This document shows, one piece after another, positions 22,301 through 34,900 of a stretch of 64,000 nt of DNA. This DNA comes from Bursaphelenchus xylophilus (Eukaryota > Nematoda > Chromadorea > Rhabditida > Aphelenchoididae), in the NCBI GenBank assembly GCA_904066235.2, contig CAJFCV020000001.1:2790001-2854000 (forward strand), read 5' to 3'. The stretch's first letter is position 1. The number at the start of each line of letters is the position of its first letter. Made by a program: the position numbers and the translations under genes. The notes under the pieces were generated by a model. The model made no database searches. It was not told where the DNA came from and worked only from the letters and a program-made list of their open reading frames with translations.

Positions 22301-23336
22301 TTTGATCGATAAAGTGTTAAAAAAGCGTGCTGGTTGTGAAAAGAATCGATAAAAACGTAGAAGGAAAACTTTTAGGATGATATAAAAATTCGTCACGGTT
22401 TTTTTTCTTCGTAGATCGCTAATATGTAGTTTTATCAGCCTGTCGGGAAAATAATGTGGAATTGTTACGCCTTGGAATTGCCCTTGGCTCTGCCGCGGCT
22501 GGAGATATATGTAGTTCCCGACTGCGGCAAGACATTTTTTCTGCGACGTATACACATTACTTTCCCGACAGACTGATTTTGAAAAATGGTTTGGGAAATT
22601 AGAAAAAATGCAAGAGGAAAAGACGAATTTTTGCAAGCAGTAAAGGTACCCTCAGTTTGATACAGATGACAAAAATTCAGATTGCTGTCACTGCTGAAAA
22701 TTTTGGTGGAATAAGATACTATGCTTTCCGTAAAGTGAGGAGACTTGTTGTCGCAGTGCACAGTGCATTTTGTTTTTTTTTTTTTGCACGGTTCAGTTGA
22801 CTGTAGCTCGCCCCCAAAACTCGGGGCGACGCAGTTGAAAAAGGTTTGCGCGCTGCGATGTTTTGATTACGCAGTGCGAAAAGCAAAGCTCAAAAAGTTT
22901 TTTGACCTTGCGAATAACGCAAAATTTTTCCTTTTTTCTGTATAACGCGGTCCGGAACATAAAGGAATCTCCAAAACGACACGTAACTTAATTTTTCGGA
23001 AGCTTTAACGAGAAAAAAATTCACCAACACAGCGGGAAACTTCCTCGTTTGAGTCAAAACGTAAAGTTTTAAAAAAAATGTGTTGTTTGAAACGCACAGG
23101 ATACCTCGATGATACAGTCCAGGAAAAGAAGTGTCACGGTTAAAAAAAAATGCTTGGGCCTTGACTCATTGGATGCGTTTTTGCCACAGCCACACCTGCC
23201 CTACACTGTATATTATAATACATATTATCGCAAAGAATAGAATAAAAAACCAACTTACATGCCCGTTTCTGGCCACCGCCCGATACCATTTATAGATCAG
23301 ACTGTCGATCAGCCCGATCGGCCCAAATCTGCACAT
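19352..23336 (-). CDS. Four-transmembrane protein, uncharacterised
   Basis: Exons 23336-23259, 22245-22161, 22090-21946, 21271-21059 and 19564-19352 give about 244 aa. Exons 3-5 join cleanly in phase. The exon 2 to exon 3 phase does not fit as I read it (exon 2 appears one base short), so exon 2 or its border is uncertain. The architecture is a short basic N-terminus (GLIDSLIYKWYRAVARN), four hydrophobic helices (exon 2; ISYIILLL and LSSYILTYIGLF in exon 3; MGTIVVFSGIFQWFFLLVTL in exon 4; IYLIILLFPLFLYFLYY in exon 5) and an acidic EKENEEDDRD linker. The tail is basic and cytosolic-type (KKPECGFLGFVRKQ). Small four-TM proteins of this kind are common in nematodes; I do not recognise the family. 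Intron 4 is large because D, B and A elements and other repeats sit in it. Confidence 0.65.
20071..20195. mobile_element. Family A MITE, left part (GAGCAC subtype)
   Basis: TCAGTCTGTCAGGAAAATCA then GAGCACAAT; the inner CGTTTTCTCGGCAGCGAT block is present but the right end is lost. Confidence 0.7.
20200..20338. repeat. Repeat J (ACAACAAA/TATAACGAA block)
   Basis: GATACCTCGGTACAACAAAC, then CCTGTCTATAACGAACAATT and TCAATCTTAGACC. Related blocks recur near 27,770, 34,381, 44,752, 51,280, 53,835, 61,795 and 62,560. Confidence 0.5.
20341..20595. mobile_element. Family B MITE
   Basis: GGCGGACCTGATCCATTGGC at the left, GCCAATGGATCAGGTCCCTTACTG at the right (ends given in part); the central palindrome holds GAAGTATC/GATACTTC. 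The left CAGTG end is degraded. Confidence 0.75.
20605..20788. mobile_element. Family D MITE, degenerate
   Basis: Blocks TTTGCGAAAACAAACGC, a TGCACTG core and the right end TCCGGACGGACTTGTAAG are related to other D copies; the left end is unclear. Confidence 0.45.
21297..21437. mobile_element. Family A MITE (GAGCAC subtype)
   Basis: AGTCTGTCGGGAAAATAATG pairs with CATTATTTTCCCGACAAACTG. It is directly followed by a D element. Confidence 0.85.
21441..21631. mobile_element. Family D MITE
   Basis: TAGTCCTTTTGTAACGTCGC at the left, GCTACCTTGTGAACGGACTA at the right; the inner core has TTGCACTGTGCC and GCACAGTGCA. Confidence 0.8.
21705..21812. mobile_element. 108-bp inverted-repeat element
   Basis: GAGCCCTAATTGGATATCGA then GGTATCAT at the left is matched by ATGATACTCTTCGATACCAA then GTTAGGGCTC at the right: arms of about 28 bp around a ~50-bp centre. 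Confidence 0.7.
22435..22576. mobile_element. Family A MITE (GTGGAT subtype)
   Basis: TCAGCCTGTCGGGAAAATAA pairs with TTACTTTCCCGACAGACTGA, inside intron 1 of the four-TM gene. Confidence 0.85.
22577..23165. other. Non-coding intron sequence with GCACAGTG palindromes
   Basis: Inside intron 1 of the four-TM gene. It holds GTGCACAGTGCA and GTGCGAAAAG motifs of the D-type repeats and otherwise nothing I can name. Confidence 0.3.
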
Positions 23337-23823
23337 CTTGCAAAAAACGAGCAAAAAAGTTTCCAAAAACCTTTTAAAATCTCGCGGTTTTTGCACGCCG
23401 ATAGCGAACGTTTGTGTATCAAAGCGGGGAGGGCTATTGAATTTTTATCAATGCCGACTTTCCGGAATAACAGCTTCCAGTCATAACTCTTATCGAATCT
23501 GACAAATATAGAAGTTGAGAACTCCCTTCCGAGCAAGAGTTTGGATTGCGAAAGGGTTATAAAAGCGAGGCGGGATACGGTGGAAGTTGAGAGGGGTTTC
23601 CCAAAAGAGGGTTAACAAAATGAAACAAAGTTCTATGTGAGGTAGATTTTTTCCGATGAAACTTCCAAAAAATTAAGTTACGTGTCGTTTAGAAAACTTG
23701 TTGATGTTTCGGGTCGCGTTATGCAGAAATAACAATTTTCTTTTGCAGTTTGCCAACTAAACCTCTGACCGCAACCGTTCCTATGGTGAATTTATCACAG
23801 TTGTTTTTTGCTGATCCTCACTA

Positions 23824-23915
23824 TCAATCTGTCGGGAAAATAATGTGGATTTGTCGCAAAAATTTTTCGGCTCTTCGCACTCGCGTATCAAATCCACAGG
23901 CCGTCGCAATAAAGC
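23824..23915. mobile_element. Family A MITE, left part (GTGGAT subtype)
   Basis: TCAATCTGTCGGGAAAATAA then TGTGGATTTGTCGC; the right end is missing after a run into AGCACTTTTGCACAAAA. Confidence 0.7.
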
Positions 23916-24140
23916 ACTTTTGCACAAAATTTGTTTTTTAATATTATAGTTTCGAGTTTGGCTCTGCTTTATTTGCGTGATGCTGAATCACCGGAAAAAG
24001 TTATGATCTGCTCGCAAGTGCCAGGTGTCGCTATAAAAACAGGATCGAAATGATGAAAAAACAAAGTTGAGTTGCTGATTGACAAAGACAAGGGGTTCGG
24101 GAATACAGGCAAGCTACGAAATGATAGCGAATCGTATCTA

Positions 24141-24295
24141 TCAGTCGGTCGGGAAAATAATGAGAACTTTGTCGCATCAAAAAGAGCATCGCCGCCGAGA
24201 AAATGGAATGTGTCGCGGCAAAATCAAATTGCGTTTTATCGCAGCGATGCGATCGGCGTGGCGACATTGTGCTCATTATTTTCCCGACAGTCTGA
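24141..24295. mobile_element. Family A MITE (GAGCAC subtype)
   Basis: TCAGTCGGTCGGGAAAATAA pairs with TTATTTTCCCGACAGTCTGA. Confidence 0.88.
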
Positions 24296-24501
24296 TTCGT
24301 CTCAAGCATTTCTCTTATGAGGACATGTGCTTTCCCAAAACAAGTTTATGCGTTAAAAAGCACTCTAAATTTATTTATGGTAAAGCAAAATGCATCTTCT
24401 CTGGAAGGTTCCATTACTGCAAAATATTTGGGTGTGTTTTTTTCCGGATGACCTTGACTCTATACAGGCTTTTATAGGCATCTTCGTTGGCTCATAACGA
24501 G

Positions 24502-24651
24502 TCAGTCTCTCGGGAAAGTAATGTAGATTTGTCGCAGTAAAATGTTCCGTCCCAATCGTGTGTAAAATCACTAGCCGCGGCTAGTCATCACAAAGCAGCG
24601 ATGAGATATTCCAAGGCGCGACGAATCCACACTATTTTCCCGACAGACTGA
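24502..24651. mobile_element. Family A MITE (GTGGAT subtype)
   Basis: TCAGTCTCTCGGGAAAGTAA pairs with CTATTTTCCCGACAGACTGA. Confidence 0.85.
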
Positions 24652-25175
24652 TCCTGTCTGCCTGTAATTTCCCTACTCCTCGCTCTATCTCCCCATTGGT
24701 GTTTACCGTGACGCTCTCATCGCATTTCCTCATTCACTCCATATTTTATTTGTTTCTTTTATCAAACCCAATTTCCTCGGAGGGAACTGTTGAGGGTCAT
24801 TAAAGTTTTCCGCCACTTCTTGACCACGAACGGGAACACATTCCACACGAGGTCATGTGAGGTACGCAGCCCCTTGGCTGAAGCCCCAATCGACGATCCA
24901 ACGGGTTCAGAGAACTGATAAAGCGTTGCTGAAACAGCACTGAAACTTTTAATGAATTAATCAGCACATGAGCTGGACTTGATGACAACATATTTTGTAT
25001 TTGAGATTTTATGACTGAGCGTTGGCATATCAAAATATATGGGGTTTATGTCGTTGTTTCGGCTGTCCCGGTTGTAAAAATTAGTTGCAAAATGTTAGTC
25101 TAATTACTGAAAATTTATCAATGAAATTTTTATGATATTTTTAAGAGCATATACATAAAAACATAGTGTAAATTT
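24652..25175. other. Spacer downstream of ceh-8, nothing recognised
   Basis: No supported exon and no repeat I can name; several short open frames look random. Confidence 0.3.
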
Positions 25176-25261
25176 CAGATGGTAAAAATTGATAAAATCG
25201 ATTTTGTGCAGACTGTTTGCCCAACAGAGACGTGTCTTGTTCTCTCGAAAGAAATATGTTA

Positions 25262-25451
25262 CAGTGGCGGACCTGATCAAGTGGCAAAAACCCCACCATT
25301 TTGCATCCGGGAAGTATCAAAAAATTTAGCGAAGTTTTTTTTTTGTGAGGGAAGCTTCAAAACGGAGTTTTTTAGTTGGAGAGGGAGGCATTTTGCCGCA
25401 TTTTTGATACTTCCCGGATGCAAAATGATACGTTTTTGCCACTGGATAAGG
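25262..25451. mobile_element. Family B MITE
   Basis: CAGTGGCGGACCTGATCAAG at the left; TTTTTGCCACTGGATAAGGA at the right, where it is cut by or abuts a D element. Confidence 0.75.
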
Positions 25452-25452
25452 A

Positions 25453-25643
25453 GTCCGTCCATAAAGTGGCCGGATTGATTTTTGCGACATGCACTGTTGC
25501 GGAAAAGGTCAGGATGCGAGCGATGGCCCAAAAAAACCTCTTGCTCTGTGCAAAAAACAAGAAATTGCAAAATGCAAAGTGAACCTTTCTTTTTTTCACA
25601 GTGCTTGTCGCAAAAAATCACTCAGCGACTTGTGAATGGACTA
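25453..25643. mobile_element. Family D MITE
   Basis: GTCCGTCCATAAAGTGGCCG at the left, GCGACTTGTGAATGGACTA at the right, GTGCTTGTCGCAAAAAATCA inside. Confidence 0.75.
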
Positions 25644-25646
25644 GTA

Positions 25647-25675
25647 TCAGTTTGTCGGGAAAAGAATGAGCATTT
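25647..25675. mobile_element. Family A MITE, left-end stub
   Basis: TCAGTTTGTCGGGAAAAGAA then TGAGCATTT, immediately after a D element. Confidence 0.55.
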
Positions 25676-25835
25676 TTTAGAACCCTCATGAAAAAATTGA
25701 AGAAAATCAGAGTGTGTCCCCAGAAAGATTTTCCTTATTATGCAAAACATTCTTTGCATCTTTGTATCGACATTTCGAGCACTTGCGCTATAAGGTTCTC
25801 TCTTCAAACCACCCTCCCCCAATCTTATTCCATTG

Positions 25836-25841
25836 TTTATT
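25836..25841 (-). terminator. Poly(A) signal (AATAAA on - strand) of ceh-8
   Basis: TTTATT on the plus strand, about 155 bases past the ceh-8 stop. Confidence 0.5.
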
Positions 25842-25996
25842 TGGGTTATTAATTAAAACATTGACAAGAAATGGGGTTTCTAACCGAAGGTAATTATTGC
25901 TGACTACAACATCAAGTATATCTCTTGGGTTAGGGAAGTGAAAACGTAAATTAAAAAGTACCATTAAAGCAAGAAAAACGTAATGCAAAAAGGCGC

Positions 25997-28900
25997 TCAA
26001 AATGCACACTGGTCGGAGGTCTCGGTCAACACGAATTCCTTGGCCGCGGCGGCCGTCTGTTCGGCGTTCAGGTCGACGCCCAGCAGCTCTTCCAGTTGGC
26101 GGGCCGCCAACTTTTGGCCTTCAAAGTCTTCGAATTGAAACTTGTTGAGCATGTTTTGCTGCGCGAACATTTGCTGTTGCTGTTGCATTTCCGGCACTGG
26201 CGTTGTTGGGTGCTGCTGAAAAAACACTGCATTAAAACATGCCGTATTTTAAAATTAAATTTTTTTGTGTAAAGAGTTTACTATCAGCCTGTCGCGAAAA
26301 TAGTGATCGCTCTGTGGCTACGTCAACCGCGTCGCTGGAAAGCAATTTGATTTTGTCGCAACACAATTCATTTTCTCGGCGGTGATGCGATTTTCGATTC
26401 GACATAGTGCTCATTATTTTCCCGACAGACTGATATTAGTATTTTCACAAAGTTCGTAGACATTTTTTCGCCTTTTTCCCGCGACCGCACAGTGAATTTT
26501 GCCTTTTTCCTCTATTTATCGCCGCACCGTGCATTTTGCCGTTTTTCGCACAGTGCAAACTAGAAAAAGCGATTTGCACTGTGCGAATGTTTCGGCAAAA
26601 CCGCAGCGACGTAGCTGGATACAGGTTACGTCTCGGCGATATTTGTGATGCACGGTGCAAAAAATCAAAGCACAAAATTGCAAATTCGGGCTTGCACCGT
26701 GCAATTTTTATCTCGCAACGTAAAGTCTACTCACTTTATGCAAATACGACAAAGAAAATTTATCATGATTTTTGTTCTTCTTGGGACACTACAATATTTT
26801 TTTATCAGTCTGTCGGGAAAATAATGTGCATTTGTCTCGTCTTGAAATTGCGCATCATCGCTGCGTGATGACTGGATGCGGCTGGGGATTTGGTGCGAGA
26901 CTGCGACAACGCGAGAAACGTTTCAGCGACAAATCCACATTATTTTCCCGACAGACTGATACACCTGAAGCTTGACTGTGAGACCCCTCCCTACCTGCTG
27001 CGGTGGCTGGGGCTGCGGCGACACATGTCCCGGATATTGATTCAAATACCCATAGAACGGAGTCAACCCATCCGGCCTTGGCGAGGCTTGGCCATTTCCC
27101 ATGTTGTTGTTGCTCATCGGGTAGTTGGGCGCGTGATCGACGGGCGAGTGGGGCGTATGAACACGCGTGTCCACCGGGACTTGCAGCGAATCCTTGGGCA
27201 GGCCGAGCTCCGGATGCTTGGCGTTGTCGGGCTTCAGATGCGTCGGGAAGGATGGGTTGGACTGCGAAAAGTAGGGGAGGTATGGGAGTGGCAAGGTGGC
27301 CCCGTTGGCCGGCATTTGCATATTATGCATGAATTTGGATTGCTCGTTGAAGCTGGGGTAACTGGAATGGGAATTGAGGTAAAACTGGGGATATAACCAT
27401 CTAAATGACGTCCTAATAGATCAGGATCTCTGTACAGTGAATTGCTAGATATCAGAAAATTTGTTTGTAATAGAAAGATTTTGTTGTGTGTAGGTTCTTT
27501 TTGGCCTAAAAATGTCTCATATGATCTCTGAAATCGTTTGCTATAGACGGGTCTTGTTGATGGAAGGCCGTTTTATCAGTCTGTCGGGAAAACATTGATC
27601 ACTATGTCGCATCGAAAATCGCATCGCTGGTGAGAAAATGATAAAAAAATTGTGTCGCGACAAGATCAAATTGTTTTTCGCTTCAGCGACGCGATTGACG
27701 CGGCGACATTGTGCTCATTATTTCCTGACAGACTGATAGAAATAGGCTTACAACAAGGCCGGTCAATTACAAACGATCTCAGAGATACGAGGACATTTTA
27801 GGCTAAAATGAACCTCCCTTTAACAAAGCCTTTCTATAACAAAGCAAATTATTTTTTTCCTAGAATTTCATTACATAGTAGGTTTTTCTGTATAATGTAT
27901 TTCTCGCTTACCTAAAGCTCTGCGCAAAGTCCTCGTTGGGGTTTCCCGTTGTCCATGGCCAACTGGGGATCAAGTTGGGATTGGTGCGGAGGCCTGCGGG
28001 AAGCTCGCCCAAGGATGAAGTTTCCATTCGCTCCTGTCTTCGCCATTTCGCTCGACGGTTTTGAAACCACACCTGAAAAGGAGGGAAATTACAGAGAAAC
28101 CCTAAGATTTGAAAAAAAATGTAGAGTGGCGCATTGAGAAGTTTTTAGATCTTTAAATTCGTTTTTTGCCGCTTTTAGATTATTTTTTGCTCTAGAGTAG
28201 AAGCTGAGTTTGTAAAATACGTTAGCCGGTCATGTCTGATATGTCATCGTTTATTCTACCCTAACCTTTCGCTGTCTTCCTCATCCTAAACTCCAAACTT
28301 TAATCTTAAACCCAATTAATCCCAATTTCCGCGGCCAAGAACTCTGAACTTCAAGGTAATCTCCAGACCTGGCGGAAAATTGAATTTTCGAGACGTTTCC
28401 CAATTACCGTAGAGCGTGGCCTCATTAAAAGTCGTGATTAATTTCAGCCAGAACAAAGCATTTTTGAGGGGGTTAAAGCCGGCTGGGGGATAAGTCATTA
28501 TCATCCCTGTGATTAATCTCGGAAATTAATTGTAAGAAGCCTAGAATTACAGTAAATCCCCGAGGGATTTGCGAGCCGTCTATGTGACAAATTGCGATTA
28601 TGGTCAAAGGTTGGGGAAGAGAGTAATTTAAGTTGTCAGGGATTATATCCGAAATTTCTAAAAGTGCAATGGAGTAAAATAATTTAGAACTTACAATTTT
28701 AGTGAGTGCACTAACAGGGGAAGTACCCCAAGTGCGACGCTACTTGACACAACTTTTTTAACAACTTTTTCCAAGATATGCGAGACACCTACAGTGACGG
28801 ACCCGATCCAGTGGCAAAAAACGCACCATTTTGCATCCGGGAAGCATCAAAAAATACGGCAAAATTCTTCCCTCTCCAAGTGAAAAAACTTCGTTTTGAA

Positions 28901-31900
28901 GGGCGCGCCCTTTCCCTCACAAAAAGAGCGGGCGCGTTTTTGAAATTGGAGTTTTTCACTTGGAAAGGGAGGTATTTTGCTACATTTTTTGATACTTCCC
29001 GGATGCAAAATGGTACGTTTTTTGCCACTGGAAAAGGCTCACTGTAGGTCCGATATTCCACAAAAGAAAGAGATTTTCTTTTCGCTGCGACAAATCCACA
29101 TTATTTTCCCGACAATCTGATAATTATTTGTTGTATCGCAAAGCCCCATCCATACCAATGCCTCACAACACAGTTCCCAACCAAAAATCGTCAATTTCGC
29201 AAACCCATCAAACTTTAACATTCACATCACTCCACGCTGAAGTTCAAGTCCCCCCGAAATGCCAATGACGTCCTCGGCAGGAAGTCTACCCTACATTCGA
29301 ATTTTATATGACATATGTAAAACTCGAAAGGATTTGACTTGTTTTGACGTGCGGATTATCCCACCGTAGCCCCGAGAGTCGCATGCAGCGCTTTACAATG
29401 TGGATAATACGACTAAAACTATCGCTTTTGCCAGAAAGTTGATCCTTTCGCAGATTTTCTTTGCATTTTTCGGTGTTTTCCAAAATTTTTGCGTGGGAAT
29501 TCCGATTCCGGGAATGGATTTACATTACAAACTCTCTGCAGATGGCTGATAATCTTATTGGGGGATGACAAATGCCTGGAACGGGCTTACTGTAATTTTG
29601 TTTGATGGTTTTGGGCTAATTAAAGCTTGTAATCCTGCCTAATTTGAACTTGTTTTTGAATGAAAAATCACATCATTCAACAGAAATGGCAGAAAATATT
29701 TTGAGAATAACCTTTTAGTGTGGGGGAGTTGGCGTCAGTCAAAATCGGGGGTTTTGAAATTCAAAAAAATCTCAAAGTTTTGTACGATGAGTATGTCGGG
29801 AAAATAATGATCACAATGTCGCTGCGCCTATTGTGTCGCAGAAATGAAAAGGCAATTTGATTTTGCAGCGACGCAGTTCATTTTCTCGGCGGCGATGCGA
29901 GTTTCGATGCTACAGCCTGCTCATTATTTTCCCGAAAGGCTGATAGGTGGGCGAAAAAGTCTTGACGTTTCTATCAGTCTGTCGGGAAAATAACGGCGGA
30001 TCGTCACGCCTCGGAATCGCCCATCATCGCTTTGCGACTGCAAGCCGCAGCTTGGGATTTGGTGCGCGATAGCGGCGAGGCGAGACATTTTGATGCGACG
30101 ATCCGCCGTTATTTTTCCGACAGACTGAAATACAGTATAGACGAACAAAATAACTTGTCGCAATTATTCAAACGGCGACGAATGAAATTCACGGTTCACT
30201 GCGACCCGCACAGTGCGAAAACATTCTGCCTGATCTTTTATTGTTTTTCTTGAATAGTACTGTAATGCAGTGAAAATTTTTCTATAAAAGCACTCCTCAT
30301 CTTTGTACATAAAGCTCAAAACATTAGTAATTACAGAACTTTTTTTGACGAATAAATAAAAAATATTTAAAGCTAAAGTAGAAAGCAATTTGATTTTGCC
30401 GCGACGCAATTCATGTCCCCGGCGGCGATGCGCTTTTCGATGCGACCGAGAGCTCATTATTTTCCCGACAGGCTGATGGAAAAGTCATGTGAAGTTTTCT
30501 CACTTGGAGAGGGAGGTATTTTGCCACATTTTTTGATACTTCCCGGATGCAAAATGGTACGTTTTTTGCCACTGATTCAGGTCCCTCACTGCAGCATTTT
30601 TTTCTGATGGGTAGTCCTCCAGAAAGAGCTAAAATCCTCACTTTCAGCCTGTAACTTTTCGTTACAGGCTGATAAATCAGCACGGTCAATTACCCTACAC
30701 ACCCTTCCAGGTCGCTCTGATATGATTGTTAAAAAAGTCTTTTTTTTGTGGACCTTTCCGTACCCAAACGCAAAAATTACCACACAAACATTCATAATAC
30801 AGTAACCCTAACCATAGCAATTTCATTATCCTTACAGTCCAATCAAAACTTCGAGATAATTAAACACCCCTTTCCTAACCCCAAAAAACACACAAACACT
30901 TGACGCATTAGACAATTAATTAACACAGGGATAAATTAATTAGCGAATGTAAATAAACTGTTATTAATAGTAATGAGGATGTAATCCTAATTGCGGTCGG
31001 GATTATCAACCGTTTTTGCGTGAGGTTGGCGATAATTTATTAAAAGGGTAAGTGGCTCGCGACTGTAAACAGTAAATATGCGGGGAATAAGCGATTTTTG
31101 GAGGGAAATTCCGGGAAAATTAAAATTTATTTTTAATTATGAAATAGTTAACTAGTTGAGGCCAAAATCCGGGTTCATAAAAATAATTAGTGTATAGTAT
31201 ATTAGCTGCAAAGAAATTAAAAAAAAATGAAAAAAAATCGAGTTTTTTACCAATTTTTTTTGGGCCGCGTTATGCAGAAACAGCTGTGTTTTGGCCCCCG
31301 AATGGTCTACAAATTTCTAAAAAATATTTATTTTTTGTTTTGAACCATTTTTTCACTAAATTTTTTGCATTTTTTTCTTTTTTTTTTCTACCGTAATTTC
31401 CCGCATTTCCAAGCCCAACATACCATGTTGACCGACACCTTGGCCCATTCGCCAATCCCATTATCGCGTCAAAACTTATGCGAAGAATTGGAGCATCGTT
31501 TTATTAAACATATGGCCAATAATCAATGGCCAGTCTAATGGCCCAAAAAGAATTTGCGAAAAAAATTTTTTTTTGATTTTAATTGGCTACTCGGAATATT
31601 GGAGATGGGTGTGGGAAAATATTGTAGGTTCAGAAAAAAGGGGGATTTTTTGAATTTTTTGAGGGAGTTTTCTCCTCGCGCTTTGTAGAAACAACCGAGA
31701 TTTTTGGGCCGAAAAGTGGGAAAAAATGTGACATTTTTTGCGAAATTTGGGACGAAAAGTTTCACGGCTATTTCTACCGTAGAGGGTAATATTTCCAAGA
31801 AAAAATCATTTTTTTAATACGAAACTGGCAAGGATATGGCCAACAATTTTCTTTTCTCTGACCGCTCTCCGCGTTTTGCGTACTCTTTCGTCGGCAGAGA

Positions 31901-34900
31901 TTGTTCAATATCTCGGCTGTTTCTACAAAGCGCGAGCTAAAATTTTTAGGAATTGATATTCGACCTATCCCCAAATTGTATGCAAAAATTAAAGAAAATC
32001 TGCTCGTCGCACTTATTACTATTGATATATTTAAATCCAATGATAAATCGCTTACCTGAACTCTAACTTCTGCCAATTTGATTTTCCCCGCTAGTTGCTC
32101 TCTTGCGTACACATCGGGATAGTGGCATTTCTCAAAGGCTCGTTCAAGTTCATGAAGTTGGAAAGTTGTAAAAGTAGTGCGATTTCGACGTTGTTTTTTG
32201 GAATCTTTTTCTCGGCGTTTTGGTTTGTCTGAAAATGAAATATTAAGTTTATTTTTAATAAAAAATGGACTCTTTTTATTAGTATTTTCAAAAAATGCCT
32301 GGAAATTTTTTCCTCAAAAAAATCAACAAAGAAATCTCAAAACAAAAATTGTTTTTGATGATTACCGTACTGCTAAAAGATGATTCATTACAGTACTGCT
32401 AAAAATCCCAATCCTTTTTGCAGACCCTTTGTTTTATCCACCGTATTTCTCTCCGTTCCGCTCACTTTCTCCGAATTTTGTCGTCAGAGATTTGAGAATG
32501 GACCCTAAGCCGTATTATACGAACTGAGTTTGCAACCATCCCATTGTGGAGGTTGATGACTATGAGCCAAGGATTTGGAATTTCAGCAATTGGAATGTCG
32601 AATAAAAGAGTGGTTGCAAGATAACAACGTCATGAAAAAACAACGACTGCCAGACGTTTATTTTAGTACGCGCTTTGCAGATTGAGTCAAAATATGTCAT
32701 TGTCTTTACAGGCGAAAGGGAAAAAGTGTGTGAAGAGAGACGGTCAGAGAAAAAACTTTTTGATTGTGTCTTTCAAAAGAAGTCGATTTTTGGCAGGAAG
32801 GGAATACTACGGTTTTTCTAAAGTGCGTATACTTTTTGTCGCAAAGCTTTTCGCAATATGCATTTCGCAAAAATTCAACGTAAGTTCTTTTCAACAGACG
32901 CGATTTTTACGCGCGTAAACCGTTGCACAGATCAAGAAGAGCAAAATATACATAATGTGCGCCGCAAAAAAGTCTTCGAGCTCTTCAAAAGCGTAGTATC
33001 GGTCTGTCGGGAAAATAACGGCGGATCGTCGCGCCTCGGAGTCGCTCATCATCGCTTTGCGACTGCAAGCCGCGACATGGGATTTGGTGCGCGACAGCGG
33101 CGAGGCGAGACATTTTGCTGCGACGATCCGCCGTTATTTTTCCGACAGACTGATAGACCACGTCTCCAACATAACACAACACTAATTTTCTATTCAAAAA
33201 TACCAAAGAAATTATCTTATTTTCGGCGTTTTTCATCAGTCAGTCGGGAAAATAATGAGCGCTCTGTCGCATTGAAAATCGCATAGCCGCCGAGAAAATG
33301 AACTTTAAAAAAGTTGCTTTCATTTCAGCGCGCTATTAGCGCGGCGAAATTGCCCTCACTATTTTCCCGACAGACTGTTATACATATATTTCAAAAAATA
33401 TTGAACAAGAGATCATCTATCCTAATATCCGCAAAAAAATTCTGCCCCAAATTTCATCAAAGTCACGTTTCCGCGTTTCTAATAAAAATTCACTCCAAAA
33501 AACGCTTTCAAATTCTATACCTGCCGTAGGATCGGACATACATCCATCTTCATAATCCAAATTCCCCTCAAATTCCATATTAATAGCTCAAAAACAAGCA
33601 ATGTTTCGTAGCAAAAGCAAGTACTCTAGACCGTGCAACTCGCCGCAAATACCATTAGAAATGCGAATAAACACCTCGAAGCGCGGTCGATCTTTAGAAT
33701 GTCGGCTCGTCACGGCTTTCGACGCCCGCCAAACACTAGTTTCAATTGTAATGTCGGAATTATATCTCAACCAAAAAATCCGCGAAAATCCGCCCCGCCC
33801 CCTTTCTACACCTGAATGTGTACAGTAGCGCGGCGCTAATCCCGCCGGCCGGCCCTACGTATGGTTTGTTGTAAACACGCCGTTTTACACACTTTATAAT
33901 CGCATTAGTCACAGCGACGAATTTAGAGACGAACGCTCTAATTCCCGAGGCGGTTACGAGGAGCAAGTGTGTGGACTTGTGATTGTACGGTACTATGTGT
34001 ATGTTGGGTTTGAAGGGGTATGATTTCGGGCCTAAGTGGATGACGGTAAAAATGAAGGGAAGTGCGTATTGTGGGTTTTGAAACGGATGATTGTGTCATG
34101 TTTTGAGAGAAACGAAAGGTTTTGGAATTTCAGGAGGCGAGTATGAACTCTCATTGGATATAGAGGCAAAATATGGTAGCCTATAGCCTGCAACGCTGTA
34201 GTAAGAAAAGTCATAGCGAGTAGACAAAGAGAAGATCAGTCTGTCGAAAAAATAATGAGCTGCGCCAATCGCATCGCTAAAATGAAAAGCGATTTGATTT
34301 TGCCGCAAGACAATTCATGTTCTCGGCGGCGATGCGATTTTCGATGCGACAGAGTGCTCATTATTTTCCCCACAGACTGACAATAAAGCTCGTGGTCTAA
34401 CGGTTCGGATAGGCCGCTGAAACGCAGTGAAACTTCTGTACAACACACCTTGTCCACAACAAACAGTTTCGGAACCCACAAAGCTCAGTTTTAGGCCAAA
34501 ATGAGCCTCCGTAAAAAGATGACTCTGTACAACGGGCCAATCTTTTGACCCTTTAAACAGAGCTTTTATGGTACTGTTTATCTACGACAATTTTTTTTGT
34601 TCTATCCTAAAAGCGCGTATAATTTTTTTGCCGGCAAAAATCCGCATCCTGCACCGTGTATCCGATATTTAAAACTCTGCAGTTGGTATATCGCCGCGAC
34701 GCAAGCCTTTTTCAACTACGTCGCCGAGGAGTTTGAGAGCGGGGAAGACAGTTGCACAGTACAAAAACCTTGGAAAAAGCGTATATATTTAGTAGCGGCC
34801 CGTTGAAGCCAAACCCAAGGCCCATCAATCCCTAAACTTTGACCTTTACAAATCCGGCAGTAAGCCTCTCCATAAAAATTTTAATTACACAAATATTAAT

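Noticed and set aside
26890..27396. 168-aa open reading frame on the + strand
   Set aside because: Antisense shadow of the Pro/Asn-rich exon of ceh-8, whose - strand frame continues through phase-correct splice sites.
32858..33286. 142-aa open reading frame
   Set aside because: It is mostly an A element plus flank and lies in an intron of ceh-8.
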